A DNA stretch of 64,000 nucleotides from an uncultured Thermomicrobiales bacterium (GTDB taxonomy: Bacteria > Chloroflexota > Chloroflexia > Thermomicrobiales > UBA6265). The notes under the pieces are model-generated. The model searched no databases. It saw only the letters and a program-made list of their open reading frames with translations, and had not been told where the DNA came from. Each line of letters starts with the position of its first letter. Position 1 is the stretch's first letter. Below are positions 52,792 through 62,173 of this stretch, one piece after another. The stretch covers positions 1 through 64,000 of the forward strand of contig CADCWG010000214.1 in the NCBI GenBank assembly GCA_902806335.1, written 5' to 3'. The position numbers were made by a program, and so were the translations under genes.

Positions 52792-53247
52792 ATGTTGATG
52801 CCGAAGCGGACGAAGCACCGCAAGATGATGCGTGGGCGGATGACCGGCAAGGCCTATCGCGGCTCGGCCATCTCGTTCGGGGAGTTCGGGCTCCAGGCGC
52901 TCGAGCCTGCCTGGGTGACCAGCCGTCAGATCGAGGCCGCCCGCCGTGCGATCACCAACTACCTGAAGCGTGGCGGTAAGGTCTGGATCCGGATCTTCCC
53001 CGACAAGCCGGTCACCCAGAAGCCGGCCGAGACCCGGATGGGGTCGGGCAAGGGCAACCCGGAGTACTGGGTCGCCGTCGTCAAGCCCGGCCGGCTCTTG
53101 TTCGAGATCGGCGGCGTGCCGCAGGACCGCGCCGAGGGCGCCCTCGCCCGCGCCGCGATGAAGATGCCGATGAAGTGCCGGACCGTGGTCCGGGAGACCC
53201 CCGGCGCGCCGGCAACCGCCGACGAGGCGGAGGAGGCGACGGCATGA
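52792..53247 (+). CDS. rplP: 50S ribosomal protein L16
   Basis: 151 residues, with a short acidic tail beyond the usual 137-144. Opens '[20 protein letters not shown]'; conserved '[29 protein letters not shown]' and '[24 protein letters not shown]'. Helps position the A-site tRNA. AAGGAGCG precedes the ATG. Its stop overlaps the rpmC start (ATGA). Confidence 0.96.
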   Translation: MLMPKRTKHRKMMRGRMTGKAYRGSAISFGEFGLQALEPAWVTSRQIEAARRAITNYLKRGGKVWIRIFPDKPVTQKPAETRMGSGKGNPEYWVAVVKPGRLLFEIGGVPQDRAEGALARAAMKMPMKCRTVVRETPGAPATADEAEEATA

Positions 53248-53492
53248 CGCCCGCCGAGATCCGGACGATGGACGAGGCCAACCTCGACCAGCAGCTGACC
53301 GACCTGCACAAGGAGTGGCGGGACCTCCGCTTCGCCGAGGCGGTGGGGAAGCTGAGCGAGACCCACCGCATCCGCGAGATCCGAAAGGATATCGCGCGGA
53401 TCCACACCATCCGGACCGAGCGCCAGATCGCCGCCTCGGTCGCCGCCGGCGAGCCGCTGGCGCACCGCCGGAAGGATCGGAAGCGCCGCTAG
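53244..53492 (+). CDS. rpmC: 50S ribosomal protein L29
   Basis: 82 residues, longer than the usual 60-70 by a basic C-terminal tail '[13 protein letters not shown]'. Two-helix core: '[20 protein letters not shown]' and '[15 protein letters not shown]'-like '[20 protein letters not shown]'. Located at the tunnel exit. ATG overlaps the rplP stop by 4 bp. Confidence 0.94.
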   Translation: MTPAEIRTMDEANLDQQLTDLHKEWRDLRFAEAVGKLSETHRIREIRKDIARIHTIRTERQIAASVAAGEPLAHRRKDRKRR

Positions 53493-53623
53493 CGGCCGGC
53501 GCCGGGAGGCGCCGACTGCTCGCCCAGCTACGGCCGGACCCCACCGGCCCACCCCTCGGCCCCCATCGGGGCCGGCCGCGACCGTCGGCGGGGACCGGCG
53601 GCCACCAGGAGAGGACACCGACC

Positions 53624-53950
53624 GTGACCGACATCGCTCCCGCGCCGACGACGCCCGACGCCGCCGCCGCGGTGGAGAAGGCGCCCTTCGACGGCCAGAG
53701 GCCGCGCCAGCAGAAGGTGGGCCGGGTCGTCAGCGACAAGATGGACAAGACCATCGTCGTCGCCGTCGACTACGTCCGCCGCCACCCGCTCTACCACAAG
53801 CGGATGACCCGGACGAGCAAGTTCATGGCGCACGACGAGCAGAACGCCTGCAAGCCGGGCGACATCGTGCGGATCGAGGAGACCCGACCGCTCTCCAAGC
53901 ACAAGCGGTGGGTCGTCCGCGAGATCGTGCAGCGGGCGGTCCAGATCTAG
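53624..53950 (+). CDS. rpsQ: 30S ribosomal protein S17, with N-terminal extension
   Basis: 108 residues against a usual 80-90. The OB-fold core begins at about residue 29 '[19 protein letters not shown]', with '[19 protein letters not shown]' and '[18 protein letters not shown]'. The first 28 residues are Ala/Pro/Thr-rich and probably disordered. GTG 53624 is 8 nt after CAGGAGAGGA, which supports the extended start; no good start lies closer to the core. Confidence 0.94.
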   Translation: MTDIAPAPTTPDAAAAVEKAPFDGQRPRQQKVGRVVSDKMDKTIVVAVDYVRRHPLYHKRMTRTSKFMAHDEQNACKPGDIVRIEETRPLSKHKRWVVREIVQRAVQI

Positions 53951-54003
53951 ACGCTTGGTGGCGCGGCGCGGGGCGACCCGCGCCCGACGGGGAGGACAGG
54001 TCG

Positions 54004-54372
54004 GTGATCCAGCAGCAGACGCGGCTTCGCGTCGCGGACAACAGCGGGGCGCGGGAGATCATGTGCATCCGCGTCCTCGGCGGCTCGGCCCGCAAGTACG
54101 GGAGCGTCGGCGACACGATCATCGCCGCGGTCAAGCAGGCGCAGCCGAACGCCGGCGTCAAGAAGGGCGACGTGGTTCGGGCCGTGATCGTGCGGACGGC
54201 CCAGGAGTACGGGCGGCCCGACGGCAGCCACATCAAGTTCGACGACAACGCCGCCGTGCTGATCAACCAGCAGGGCAACCCGCGCGGGACGCGGATCTTC
54301 GGCCCGGTCGGCCGGGAGCTGCGGGAGCGCCAGTTCATGCGGATCGTCTCGCTGGCGCCGGAGGTCCTCTAG
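54004..54372 (+). CDS. rplN: 50S ribosomal protein L14
   Basis: 122 residues, standard. '[26 protein letters not shown]', '[29 protein letters not shown]' and '[13 protein letters not shown]' identify it. Forms inter-subunit bridges and binds RsfS. GTG start after GGGGAGGACAGG. Confidence 0.96.
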   Translation: MIQQQTRLRVADNSGAREIMCIRVLGGSARKYGSVGDTIIAAVKQAQPNAGVKKGDVVRAVIVRTAQEYGRPDGSHIKFDDNAAVLINQQGNPRGTRIFGPVGRELRERQFMRIVSLAPEVL

Positions 54373-54423
54373 GGGACCGGGGATGGGGTCAGACGGCGAT
54401 CGTGGCCAGGGAGGAACCGCGCG

Positions 54424-54750
54424 ATGCGGAAGATTCGGACCGGCGACGAGGTCATCGTCACCTCCGGGCGGAACAAGGGGCAGCGCGGCCGGGTCCGCGT
54501 CAATCTCCTTGAGCGCGACCGGGTCGTGATCGAGGGCGTGAACATCGTCAAGAAGCACATCAAGCGCGGGCGGGCCCGGCAGGCGGGTATCGTCGAGGTG
54601 GAAGCGGCCCTCCACGTCTCCAACGTGCGGCTGGTCAGCCCGGTCGACGGTGGGATCGCCAAGGTGGGCATCCGCCGGAACGCCGACGGCAAGAACGAGC
54701 GATACGACAAGCGGAACGGCCAGACCATCCCCCGCCCGGACGCCGGCTAG
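54424..54750 (+). CDS. rplX: 50S ribosomal protein L24
   Basis: 108 residues. KOW motif 'GDEVIVTSGRNKGQRGRV', then 'GVNIVKKHIKRGRARQAGIVEVEAALHVSNV'. Assembly initiator of the 50S. GGGAGGAACC stands before the ATG. The last codons form the first copy of a 15-bp tandem repeat that continues past the stop. Confidence 0.95.
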   Translation: MRKIRTGDEVIVTSGRNKGQRGRVRVNLLERDRVVIEGVNIVKKHIKRGRARQAGIVEVEAALHVSNVRLVSPVDGGIAKVGIRRNADGKNERYDKRNGQTIPRPDAG

Positions 54751-54780
54751 CCGGACACCGGCTGGCCGGACGCCGGTCAG
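54736..54780 (+). repeat. Three tandem copies of a 15-bp unit
   Basis: CCGGACGCCGGCTAG, CCGGACACCGGCTGG, CCGGACGCCGGTCAG. The first copy contains the rplX stop codon. Each unit is partly palindromic. It lies at the head of the 249-bp rplX-rplE gap, the longest in the cluster. Confidence 0.85.
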
Positions 54781-54999
54781 CGCGGACAGGTGCCGCGGCC
54801 CCGGCTCCGACTGGTCGGAACGGGGCGCGGGGCGGTACGATTCCCGGCTGGTCCTAGCGGACATAACTTGAAGGGTGGAGCGGCGGCCTGAGCGCCCGAG
54901 GGGAAACCCGAGGGGCGGACCAGGCGGGAACGCCCAGACGCCGGGCGGTGGGCGCGATCGGCGTCGCCGCGCCGGATGCGATGGTAGGAGAACGCGTCG

Positions 55000-55551
55000 A
55001 TGGCAAGGCTGCAGGAGCGGTACCAGGCGGAGTTGGTGCCGGCGCTGATGGACGAGTTTCGGTACAAGAACGTGATGCAGGTGCCGAAGCTCCAGAAGAT
55101 CGTGCTCAACATCGGCCTCGGCGAGGCGGTCCAGAACGCCCGCGCGATCGACGCGGCCGTCGGCGACCTTACGGCGATCACCGGCCAGAAGCCGGTGGTG
55201 ACCCGGGCCAAGAAGTCGATCGCGGCGTTCAAGCTCCGCGAGGGCATGCCGATCGGCGCGATGGTCACGCTTCGCGGGCCGCGGATGTACGAGTTCTACG
55301 ACCGGCTGACCTCGGTCACCCTGCCGCGGATCCGCGACTTCCGGGGCGTCTCGCCAAACGCCTTCGACGGGCGCGGCAACTACACCCTGGGCCTCCGCGA
55401 GCAGATCGCCTTCCCCGAGATCGACTACGACCGGATCGACAAGACCCGCGGGCTGGAGATGAGCTTTGTCACCACCGCCCGCAACGACGAGGAGGGCCGG
55501 CGCCTGCTGACGCTCCTCGGGATGCCGTTCGCCCGCAGCGAGCAGCGCTGA
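55000..55551 (+). CDS. rplE: 50S ribosomal protein L5
   Basis: 183 residues, standard. '[28 protein letters not shown]', '[15 protein letters not shown]', '[26 protein letters not shown]' and '[15 protein letters not shown]' are hallmarks. Binds 5S rRNA. ATG 55000 follows GTAGGAGAA. Preceded by 249 bp without a clear promoter. Confidence 0.97.
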   Translation: MARLQERYQAELVPALMDEFRYKNVMQVPKLQKIVLNIGLGEAVQNARAIDAAVGDLTAITGQKPVVTRAKKSIAAFKLREGMPIGAMVTLRGPRMYEFYDRLTSVTLPRIRDFRGVSPNAFDGRGNYTLGLREQIAFPEIDYDRIDKTRGLEMSFVTTARNDEEGRRLLTLLGMPFARSEQR

Positions 55552-55636
55552 CCCGGGGCGTCGCCGCCCTTCCGCCCGCCGGGGTGTGCCCGGCACCGAC
55601 CCGCGGGCGTGTCCCCGGGCGAGCAGGAGACCACCG

Positions 55637-55822
55637 ATGGCCAAGAAGTCGTTGATCGTCAAGGCCCAGAAGCCGGCCAAGTTTGAGGTCCGTCAGGTCA
55701 ACCGCTGCCGGCTCTGTGGCCGCAGCCGGTCCTACATGCGGAAGTTCGGCACCTGCCGGATCTGCTTCCGGGAGCTGGCCTCCTACGGCCGGCTGCCGGG
55801 CGTCACAAAGTCCAGCTTCTAG
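55637..55822 (+). CDS. rpsN: 30S ribosomal protein S14, zinc (type Z) form
   Basis: 61 residues. Four cysteines, Cys24, Cys27, Cys40 and Cys43 ('RCRLCG', 'TCRICF'), bind zinc; this is the short form rather than the Cys-free form of about 100 residues. '[16 protein letters not shown]' at the end is typical ('GxxPGxxKssW'). CAGGAGACC before the ATG. Confidence 0.96.
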   Translation: MAKKSLIVKAQKPAKFEVRQVNRCRLCGRSRSYMRKFGTCRICFRELASYGRLPGVTKSSF

Positions 55823-55969
55823 GCTGGCGCCGCCCGCAACACCCGGGCGGGACCGGCGCCCGTAGCCGCGCGGATCGCACGGCACCGGGGGCACCAGACC
55901 ACGACGTCGGCAGGCCGGGTCGCCAGCGGGGCGCCCGGGACCACCGATGGCACGACGGAGACGAGACGG

Positions 55970-56368
55970 ATGAGCGTCAACGACCCGATCAGCGACATGC
56001 TGACGCGGATCCGCAACGCCGGGATGGCGCGGAAGCCGGAGACGACGATGCCCTCGACCAAGATCCTGGTCGAGATCGCCCGGATCCTGAAGGAAGAGGG
56101 CTACATTGGCGACTTCCAGGTCACCGAGCAGGCGCCCCAGAACAAGCTGACCGTGGCGCTGCGCTATGGTCCCGACAAGCGCCACTCGATCCGCGAGATC
56201 AAGCGGGTGAGCAAGCCGGGCCTTCGCGTCTACGCGAGCAAGGACCGCCTGCCGCGGGTGCGGAGTGGCCTCGGGATCGCCGTCGTGACCACCCCGCAGG
56301 GGGTGATGACCGGCTACGAGGCGCGCAAGCGCGGCATCGGCGGCGAGGTGCTCTGCACCGTCTGGTAG
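55970..56368 (+). CDS. rpsH: 30S ribosomal protein S8
   Basis: 132 residues, standard. 'VNDPISDMLTRIRNAGMARK', 'PSTKILVEIARILKEEGYI', 'KRVSKPGLRVYASKDRLPRV', 'GLGIAVVTTPQGVMT'. S8 represses the spc operon in E. coli by binding near rplE mRNA; no such site was tested here. GAGACGAG-type weak site before the ATG. Confidence 0.96.
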   Translation: MSVNDPISDMLTRIRNAGMARKPETTMPSTKILVEIARILKEEGYIGDFQVTEQAPQNKLTVALRYGPDKRHSIREIKRVSKPGLRVYASKDRLPRVRSGLGIAVVTTPQGVMTGYEARKRGIGGEVLCTVW

Positions 56369-56445
56369 CGTCGCGCGCAGTGGCCGGCTCGGTCGGGTGG
56401 CGGCGGCAGTCGCGCCGCCAGACCGCGGGCAGGGGGAAACCAAGG

Positions 56446-56991
56446 ATGTCACGAATCGGACGCCGCCCGATCGCGGTCCCGGGCAACGTCGACCTGGCGA
56501 TCGACCCGGACAATACCGTCCGGATCAAGGGACCCAGGGGCGAGTTGCAGGCGACCTTCGACCGTGACCTGCGGCTGGTACGGGAGAACGGCACCGTCAC
56601 CGTAGAGCGGCCGGACGACCAGCGCGAGCACCGCTCGCTGCACGGTCTGACCCGAACCCTCGTCAACAACATGATCCTCGGCGTTACCGACGGCTTCAAG
56701 AAGGACCTGGAGATCCAGGGCGTCGGGTACAGGGCCGCGATGGACGGCCAGACGCTCGTCCTCAGCGTGGGCTACTCCCACCCGGTCCGGATGGAGCCGC
56801 CGGCGGGGATCTCCTACGTGCTCGACGGGATCCTTCGGATCTCGGTCCAGGGCATCGACAAGCAGGCCGTCGGCGAGGAGGCCGCTCGGATCCGCCGGGT
56901 CCGTCCGCCCGAGCCGTACAAGGGCAAGGGCATCCGGTACAGCGGCGAGCGGGTTCGTCGCAAGGCCGGCAAGACGGGCAAGGCGAAGTAG
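56446..56991 (+). CDS. rplF: 50S ribosomal protein L6
   Basis: 181 residues, standard. 'MSRIGRRPIAVPGNVDLAID', two copies of the L6 fold, 'GLTRTLVNNMILGVTDGFKKDLEIQGVGYRA' and the end 'RRVRPPEPYKGKGIRYSGE'. Near the factor-binding site. AAGG directly before the ATG, GGGGGAAA further up. Confidence 0.96.
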   Translation: MSRIGRRPIAVPGNVDLAIDPDNTVRIKGPRGELQATFDRDLRLVRENGTVTVERPDDQREHRSLHGLTRTLVNNMILGVTDGFKKDLEIQGVGYRAAMDGQTLVLSVGYSHPVRMEPPAGISYVLDGILRISVQGIDKQAVGEEAARIRRVRPPEPYKGKGIRYSGERVRRKAGKTGKAK

Positions 56992-57092
56992 CGGCCGCTG
57001 GGTGGCGCCGGGCAGCCGCGTGATCCCACCATGGTGGGGCAGGCCGGTCCCGGCGCCCGTCCCCGGGCGGCGCTGGCGGTAGGAGCGAGACG

Positions 57093-57470
57093 ATGGCGCG
57101 GACGAAGTGGCGACGGGCGCTCAGCCCACGGAAGCGGCGGCACGTGCGGGTGCGCGCCAAGGTCAGCGGGACCCCTCAGCGGCCCCGCCTCAATGTGTTC
57201 CGGTCGTCGGCGCACATCTACGCCCAGGTCATCGACGACACCGTGGGGAACACCCTGGTGGCGGCGAGCGACCTTGAGGACGAGGTGGTGAGCCGGGCGG
57301 GCGAGGGCGCCGCGAAGGTCGCCCGGGCGCGGGCGGTCGGCGCGATCATCGCCGAGCGGGCCCGCGCGGCCGGCTACGAGGCGGTCGTCTTCGACCGTGG
57401 CGGCTTCCTCTACCACGGCCGGATCAAGGCCGTGGCCGACGGTGCCCGCGAGGGCGGCCTGCAGTTCTAG
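57093..57470 (+). CDS. rplR: 50S ribosomal protein L18
   Basis: 125 residues. '[36 protein letters not shown]' region, '[48 protein letters not shown]' region. Binds 5S rRNA with L5. AGGAGCGAG precedes the ATG. Confidence 0.96.
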   Translation: MARTKWRRALSPRKRRHVRVRAKVSGTPQRPRLNVFRSSAHIYAQVIDDTVGNTLVAASDLEDEVVSRAGEGAAKVARARAVGAIIAERARAAGYEAVVFDRGGFLYHGRIKAVADGAREGGLQF

Positions 57471-57557
57471 GAGCCGCGGGGGGCGCTGCCCCGGCGCGGA
57501 CGGGGCGGGCCGCCCGGCGGGGGCGCCGCGGACAAGGACCAAGGACGGAGCAGACGG

Positions 57558-58286
57558 ATGGACCGGAACCAGGACCGCGGGCGGCGCCGCTCCGACGGTG
57601 AGGGCAGCGACCTCGAAGAGCGCGTGGTGCAGATCAACCGCGTCTCGAAGGTCGTCAAGGGCGGCCGGCGCTTCAGCTTCGGCAGCATGATCGTCGTCGG
57701 CGACGGCAAGGGCCGCGTCGGCGCCGGCATGGGCAAGGCCGGCGAGGTGCCCGACTCGATCCGCAAGGGCGTCGAGGCCGCCAAGAAGAACATGATCACG
57801 GTGCCGCTCGACGGCAACACGATCCCGCACGAGGTCGAGGTCTCGTTCGGGGCCTCGACCGTGTTCCTCAAGCCGGCCGCGCCGGGGACCGGCGTGATCG
57901 CCGGCGGAGGCGTCCGCGCCGTCGTCGAGGCGGCCGGGATCAAGGACTGCCTCTCCAAGTCGCTCGGTAGCAACAACCCGGTGAACGTGGTCCGGGCGAC
58001 GCTCGCGGCGCTGCAGACCCTGGAGTCACCGGAGGCCGTCCGCCTGCGGCGGCAGCGGACGCGCGCGATCCGCAAGCCGTACCCGGTGCCCTCCGAGGCC
58101 CAGACGCCGCGTCCCGGACCCGACCGCGACCGGCCGGGCCGGGGTGATGGCGGTCCTGGCCGTGGCCAGGGTGGCCCCGGTCGGGGGCAGGGCGGACCGG
58201 GCGGCGGCCGCGGCCGTGGCGGCCGCGGCGGCGGCGGTCCGGGTGGCGGTGGCCGCGGGCGCCGAGAGGGTGGATCTGGATCATGA
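57558..58286 (+). CDS. rpsE: 30S ribosomal protein S5, with Gly/Arg-rich tail
   Basis: 242 residues; S5 is normally about 165-175. The core is typical: '[20 protein letters not shown]', '[23 protein letters not shown]', '[21 protein letters not shown]', '[15 protein letters not shown]'. From about residue 180 the chain becomes a Pro/Arg/Gly tail of roughly 60 residues with repeated 'GPGRGQG', '[12 protein letters not shown]' units, like RGG boxes of RNA-binding proteins. The tail stays in frame and runs into the coupled rpmD start (ATGA overlap), so it is not a frameshift artefact. S5 lies at the mRNA entry and aids fidelity. Confidence 0.95.
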   Translation: MDRNQDRGRRRSDGEGSDLEERVVQINRVSKVVKGGRRFSFGSMIVVGDGKGRVGAGMGKAGEVPDSIRKGVEAAKKNMITVPLDGNTIPHEVEVSFGASTVFLKPAAPGTGVIAGGGVRAVVEAAGIKDCLSKSLGSNNPVNVVRATLAALQTLESPEAVRLRRQRTRAIRKPYPVPSEAQTPRPGPDRDRPGRGDGGPGRGQGGPGRGQGGPGGGRGRGGRGGGGPGGGGRGRREGGSGS

Positions 58287-58510
58287 GCGACGTGACGACG
58301 GCGGAGAGCGGACGGCTGCGGATCACCCTGGTCCGGAGCACCATCGGTCGCCCCAGTGACCAGGAGCGGACCGTCCGCGCCCTCGGCCTGCGGCGGCTCC
58401 ACCACACCGTCGAGCGCCCCGACCACCCGTCGGTGCGCGGAATGGTGACCAAGGTTCGGCACCTGGTGACGGTCGAAGAGCTGCCGGCCGGCGACGGAAG
58501 CGTCGGCTAG
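58283..58510 (+). CDS. rpmD: 50S ribosomal protein L30
   Basis: 75 residues; the core is about 58, with short added ends. '[33 protein letters not shown]' region and '[16 protein letters not shown]' identify it. ATG overlaps the rpsE stop by 4 bp. Confidence 0.94.
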   Translation: MSDVTTAESGRLRITLVRSTIGRPSDQERTVRALGLRRLHHTVERPDHPSVRGMVTKVRHLVTVEELPAGDGSVG

Positions 58511-58578
58511 GCGGACCGGCCTGACGGCCGTCGGCCCCGGTCCTCCGCGGTGGGGACGGGAGCGGCGGCCGGGAGCGG

Positions 58579-59172
58579 ATGGACATGCCCCTACGACTCG
58601 ACGACCTGCGGCCCAACGAGGGCAGCAACAACCGGCGCAAGCGCATCGGACGCGGCCACGGGAGCGGCTCCGGCCAGACCGCCGGCCGCGGCACCAAGGG
58701 CCAGAACTCCCGCTCGGGCGGTGGGGTCCGGCCGGGCTTCGAGGGCGGTCAGCTCCCGATCCAGCAGGCCCTGCCGTACAAGCGCGGCTTCACCAACATC
58801 CACAAGACCCCGTGGGAGGTCGTCAACCTCGGCGACCTGGCCCTGCTGGGGGCCACCACCGAGGTCTCCCCGGAGACGCTCTACGCGCGGGGCGTGATCC
58901 GGGGCCTGGAGTTCCCGGTCAAGATCCTCGGCGACGGCAAGGTGGACGGCCCCCTGACCGTCCATGCCCACGCCTTCTCGGCCTCCGCCCGGGAGCGCAT
59001 CGAGTCGGCCGGCGGGACCACGGTCACGCTAGAGCGGACCGACCGCTGGGTCGAGGCGAGCCCGCGCAGCCGGCGCCTGCCGCTGAACCGGGAGCTCAAG
59101 GCCGCGGGCCTGGGCAAGGTCGGCGGCCCCGACAACCGCGCGGAAGCGGCGGCCCTGGCCGACGAGGGGTAG
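58579..59172 (+). CDS. rplO: 50S ribosomal protein L15, with C-terminal extension
   Basis: 197 residues; usual length is about 145-150. The core has 'RLDDLRPNEGSNNRRKRIGRGHGSGSGQTAGRGTKGQNSRSG' region, 'FEGGQLPIQQALPYKRGF', and ends near 'IESAGGTTVTLERTD'. The extra 45 or so residues ('RSRRLPLNRELKAAGLGKVGG' and on) are not part of L15 as I know it. ATG 58579, with an in-frame ATG two codons later. secY starts 3 nt after the stop. Confidence 0.95.
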   Translation: MDMPLRLDDLRPNEGSNNRRKRIGRGHGSGSGQTAGRGTKGQNSRSGGGVRPGFEGGQLPIQQALPYKRGFTNIHKTPWEVVNLGDLALLGATTEVSPETLYARGVIRGLEFPVKILGDGKVDGPLTVHAHAFSASARERIESAGGTTVTLERTDRWVEASPRSRRLPLNRELKAAGLGKVGGPDNRAEAAALADEG

Positions 59173-59175
59173 GCG

Positions 59176-60495
59176 ATGCTGGCGGCGGTCATCAATGCCT
59201 TCCGGATCCCCGACCTGCGGAACAAGATCCTGTTCACGCTGGGGATGCTGGTCGTCTTCCGGTTCATCGCCAGCGTCCCGATCCCGGGCGTCGACCGCGA
59301 GGGTCTGCGCGACTACATCGAGCAGAGCCAGCTGCTCGGGATGCTCAACCTCTTCTCGGGGAGCGGGCTGACCAACTTCTCGCTGGCCGCGCTCGGCGTG
59401 TATCCCTACATCACGGCGTCGATCATCATGCAGTTGATGACGCCGATCATCCCCAAGCTGAACGAGCTCTCCAACGAGGGCCAGCAGGGCCGCAACAAGA
59501 TCAACCAGTACACCCACTGGCTGACGATCCCTCTCGCCCTGCTCCAGGGCTACGGGCAGGCGTTGCTGTTCTCGAACGAGACCAACCCGAACACCGGCGA
59601 GCCGCTGATCACCGGCTTCGGCCTCTTCGACGGCGGCACCTTCCTACCGACGCTGGCGATCCTCCTCTCCCTGACGGCCGGGACGATGCTCCTGGTCTGG
59701 ATCGGCGAGCTGATCACCGAGAACGGGATCGGCAACGGCATCTCGATCATCATCTTCGGCGGCATCGTCGCCTCGATGCCGGGCTCGCTCGGGCAGCTCT
59801 TCTCAGGCAACGCCGTCGGCCAGGGGCTGTTCGGCACCGCCCTGTTCCTGCTGATCGGCCTGGTGACGATCGTCGGGGTCGTCCTCGTCAACGAGGGGCA
59901 GCGCCGGATCCCCGTCCACCACGCCAAGCGCGTCCGCTCGGGCCGCGTCTACGGCGGCAACACGACGCACATCCCGTTGAAGGTCAACTCCGCCGGGATG
60001 ATCCCGCTGATCTTCGCGGTCAGCATCATGGTCTTCCCGGGGATGATCGCCAGCTTCCTCCAGAGTTCCAGCGTCGAGACGGTGCGGGACGCGGCGGGCT
60101 GGCTCCAGCGCCAGCTCCAGCCGAACACGTTCCAGTACAACTTCATCTACTTCTTCATGGTGGTCGGGTTCACCTACTTCTACACGCTGGTGGTCTTCCA
60201 GCAGCAGAAGATCCCGGAGAACCTCCAGCGCCAGGGGGCGTTCATCCCCGGCATCCGGCCCGGCCGGAACACCGCCGAGTACCTCGGCCGCGTCCTCAAC
60301 CGGATCACCCTGATCGGCGCGCTCTTCCTGGGGATCGTGGCGATCCTGCCCTACGTCGGGGCGCAGATCAGCGGCGTCCAGTCCCTGCAGCTGAGCTCGA
60401 CGTCGCTGCTGATCGTGGTCGGCGTCGCCATCGACACGATGCGCCAGCTCGAGGCCCAGCTGATGATGCGCAACTACGAGGGCTTCATCCAGTAG
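59176..60495 (+). CDS. secY: Protein translocase subunit SecY
   Basis: 439 residues, ten predicted membrane spans. Channel of the Sec translocon. The first span 'KILFTLGMLVVFRFIASVPIPGVD', plug region 'LGMLNLFSGSGLTNFSLAALGVYPYITASIIMQL', the SecA/ribosome-contact loop 'VHHAKRVRSGRVYGGNTTHIPLKVNSAGMIP' region, and 'TFVTALLVVVGVAID'-like end 'STSLLIVVGVAIDTMRQLEAQL'. Start 3 nt after rplO, so coupled. The cluster continues with adk after a 128-bp repeat-bearing gap. Confidence 0.97.
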   Translation: MLAAVINAFRIPDLRNKILFTLGMLVVFRFIASVPIPGVDREGLRDYIEQSQLLGMLNLFSGSGLTNFSLAALGVYPYITASIIMQLMTPIIPKLNELSNEGQQGRNKINQYTHWLTIPLALLQGYGQALLFSNETNPNTGEPLITGFGLFDGGTFLPTLAILLSLTAGTMLLVWIGELITENGIGNGISIIIFGGIVASMPGSLGQLFSGNAVGQGLFGTALFLLIGLVTIVGVVLVNEGQRRIPVHHAKRVRSGRVYGGNTTHIPLKVNSAGMIPLIFAVSIMVFPGMIASFLQSSSVETVRDAAGWLQRQLQPNTFQYNFIYFFMVVGFTYFYTLVVFQQQKIPENLQRQGAFIPGIRPGRNTAEYLGRVLNRITLIGALFLGIVAILPYVGAQISGVQSLQLSSTSLLIVVGVAIDTMRQLEAQLMMRNYEGFIQ

Positions 60496-60623
60496 CGAGC
60501 GGTCAGTGCCCAGCCGTCGTGCCGCCGCTCCCCGTCGCCACCGGGCCGCGTGCCGGGTTGGCGGCGGGGAGTTGGGCGGCGCGGCGCTGCGGGCTGATGG
60601 CCAAGAGCTGAAGGCGACAACCC
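60496..60623. repeat. Inverted-repeat spacer before adk
   Basis: Left side 'GGTCAGTGCCCAGCCGTCGTGCC' split as GGTCAGTGCC and CAGCCGTCG, then CCGCTCCCCGTCGCC; right side GGCGGCGGGGAG, GCGGGCTGATGGCC and AGAGCTGAAGG. Imperfect complements of the CAGC/GCTGA motif family. Confidence 0.5.
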
Positions 60624-61346
60624 GTGCACCTCATCCTGATGGGCGCCCAGGGCTCCGGCAAAGGGACCCAGGCCGCCCGGCTCGCGCCACGCCTCCGGCT
60701 CGAGCACCTCTCGACCGGCGACCTCTTCCGCGAGGCGATCGCCGCGAAGTCCCCGCTCGGCCAGCGGGTGCAGCCGATCTACGACCGCGGCGACCTCATC
60801 CCCGACGACCTCACCGTCGCCCTGGTTGAGGAGCGACTGGACCGGATCGCCGCCGACCGTGCCGAAGGGCTCGCCGCCCGGGGCGCCCTCTTCGACGGCT
60901 TCCCGCGCACCCTGGCCCAGGCGGAGGCGCTCGACGCGCTGCTGGCCCGGCGCGGCGAGGCGATCGCCGCGATCGTCGAGATCGATGTCCCGATGGACCA
61001 GCTCGTCTCCCGGCTCTCCGGCCGGCGGGTCTGTCCCAACTGCGGCACCACCTACCACGTCGAGTTCAACCCCCCCAAGCAGGCGGGCGTCTGCGACGTC
61101 TGCGGCGGCACGCCCGCCCAGCGCGACGACGACAAGCCCGGCCCGATCACGCGGCGTCTTGAGAACTACCGGACCCAGACGGCCCCCCTCCTCGCCTACT
61201 ACCGCGAGCGCGGGTTGCTCACGCGAGTCGACGGCGCCCAGGACATCGAGCTGGTGACCCAGGCGATCCTCGATGCCGTGGGACCCCGGCTCGCCGACGG
61301 CGCCACGAGCGGGACGAGCGACGGGCCGGTCAGGGACGAGGCGTGA
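60624..61346 (+). CDS. adk: Adenylate kinase
   Basis: 240 residues, long-lid type. Interconverts ATP plus AMP and two ADP. P-loop 'GAQGSGKGTQAARL', AMP site 'HLSTGDLFREAI', 'LFDGFPRTLAQAEAL', and a zinc-type LID with four cysteines 'CPNCGTTYH' and 'CDVCGG', followed by 'RRLENYRTQTAPLLAYY'. C-terminal extension '[15 protein letters not shown]' is unconserved. GTG start. The stop overlaps the map start (GTGA). Confidence 0.96.
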   Translation: MHLILMGAQGSGKGTQAARLAPRLRLEHLSTGDLFREAIAAKSPLGQRVQPIYDRGDLIPDDLTVALVEERLDRIAADRAEGLAARGALFDGFPRTLAQAEALDALLARRGEAIAAIVEIDVPMDQLVSRLSGRRVCPNCGTTYHVEFNPPKQAGVCDVCGGTPAQRDDDKPGPITRRLENYRTQTAPLLAYYRERGLLTRVDGAQDIELVTQAILDAVGPRLADGATSGTSDGPVRDEA

Positions 61347-62173
61347 CGCGGGTACGCCGGCCGGCGCGGCCGAAGATCACCCTCAAGGGCCCTGCTCAGC
61401 TCGCCACGATGCGGGAGGCCGGACGGGTGGTCGCGCTCGTCCACGCCCGGATCGCCGCGGCGGTCGCCCCCGGCGTGACGCCCCGCGACCTGGACGTCCT
61501 CGCGGCGGACACCATGCGGGAGTCGGGAGCGCGGCCTTCCTTCCTCGGGCACCACGGCTTCCCGGGGCACATCTGCGCGTCGGTGAACGACGCGGTGGTC
61601 CACGGGATCCCGGATTACCGGCCGCTGCGCGATGGGGACATCATCTCCGTCGACGTCGGCGCGATCGTGGGAGGGTTTCACGGCGACGCGGCCTGGACCT
61701 ACCCGGTCGGAGACGTCTCACCGGACGTCGCGCGCCTCCTCGCCGACACGCGGGCCGCCCTCATGGCGGCGATCGCGGCGGCGGTGCCGGGCAATCGGCT
61801 CGGCGCGATCGGCCACGCGGTCGAGCGGTACGCCCGCCCGCGCGGGTACGGCGTGGTCGAGGGGTACGGGGGGCACGGGATCGGGCGAGAGATGTGGGAG
61901 GACCCCCACGTCCCCAACCTGGGCGACCCGGCCACCGGCGTCACCCTGCGCGCGGGGATGACGCTGGCGATCGAGCCGATGCTGACCCTCGGCTCGCCCG
62001 CGACCCGGGTCCTCGGCGACAACTGGACGGTGGTGACGAGCGACGGCTCGCCGGCGGCGCACTTCGAGCACACGGTGGCGATCGGGGACGGGGCGCCGGA
62101 GCTCCTCACCGTCGGCGTCGGGGAGATGGCGCCCGCGGGCTTGACAGAACGCCCCATCGCCGTCGTAAACTGA
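61343..62173 (+). CDS. map: Methionine aminopeptidase, type I
   Basis: 276 residues. Removes the initiator Met from nascent proteins with two metal ions. Ligands: Asp in '[22 protein letters not shown]' (two Asp), His in '[19 protein letters not shown]', Glu in 'LAIEPM' and 'HFEHTV'; the substrate-side His is in '[16 protein letters not shown]'. GTG start overlapping adk. A promoter for the following ribosomal genes lies inside its 3' end. Confidence 0.95.
   Translation: MTRVRRPARPKITLKGPAQLATMREAGRVVALVHARIAAAVAPGVTPRDLDVLAADTMRESGARPSFLGHHGFPGHICASVNDAVVHGIPDYRPLRDGDIISVDVGAIVGGFHGDAAWTYPVGDVSPDVARLLADTRAALMAAIAAAVPGNRLGAIGHAVERYARPRGYGVVEGYGGHGIGREMWEDPHVPNLGDPATGVTLRAGMTLAIEPMLTLGSPATRVLGDNWTVVTSDGSPAAHFEHTVAIGDGAPELLTVGVGEMAPAGLTERPIAVVN
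62141..62171 (+). promoter_or_regulatory. Promoter inside map for rpmJ-rpsM-rpsK-rpsD
   Basis: Perfect -35 TTGACA (62141-62146), 19-bp spacer, -10 TAAACT (62166-62171). The gap to rpmJ is 157 bp and contains a 6-bp hairpin (CGCACG/CGTGCG near 62184-62202). Confidence 0.6.
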
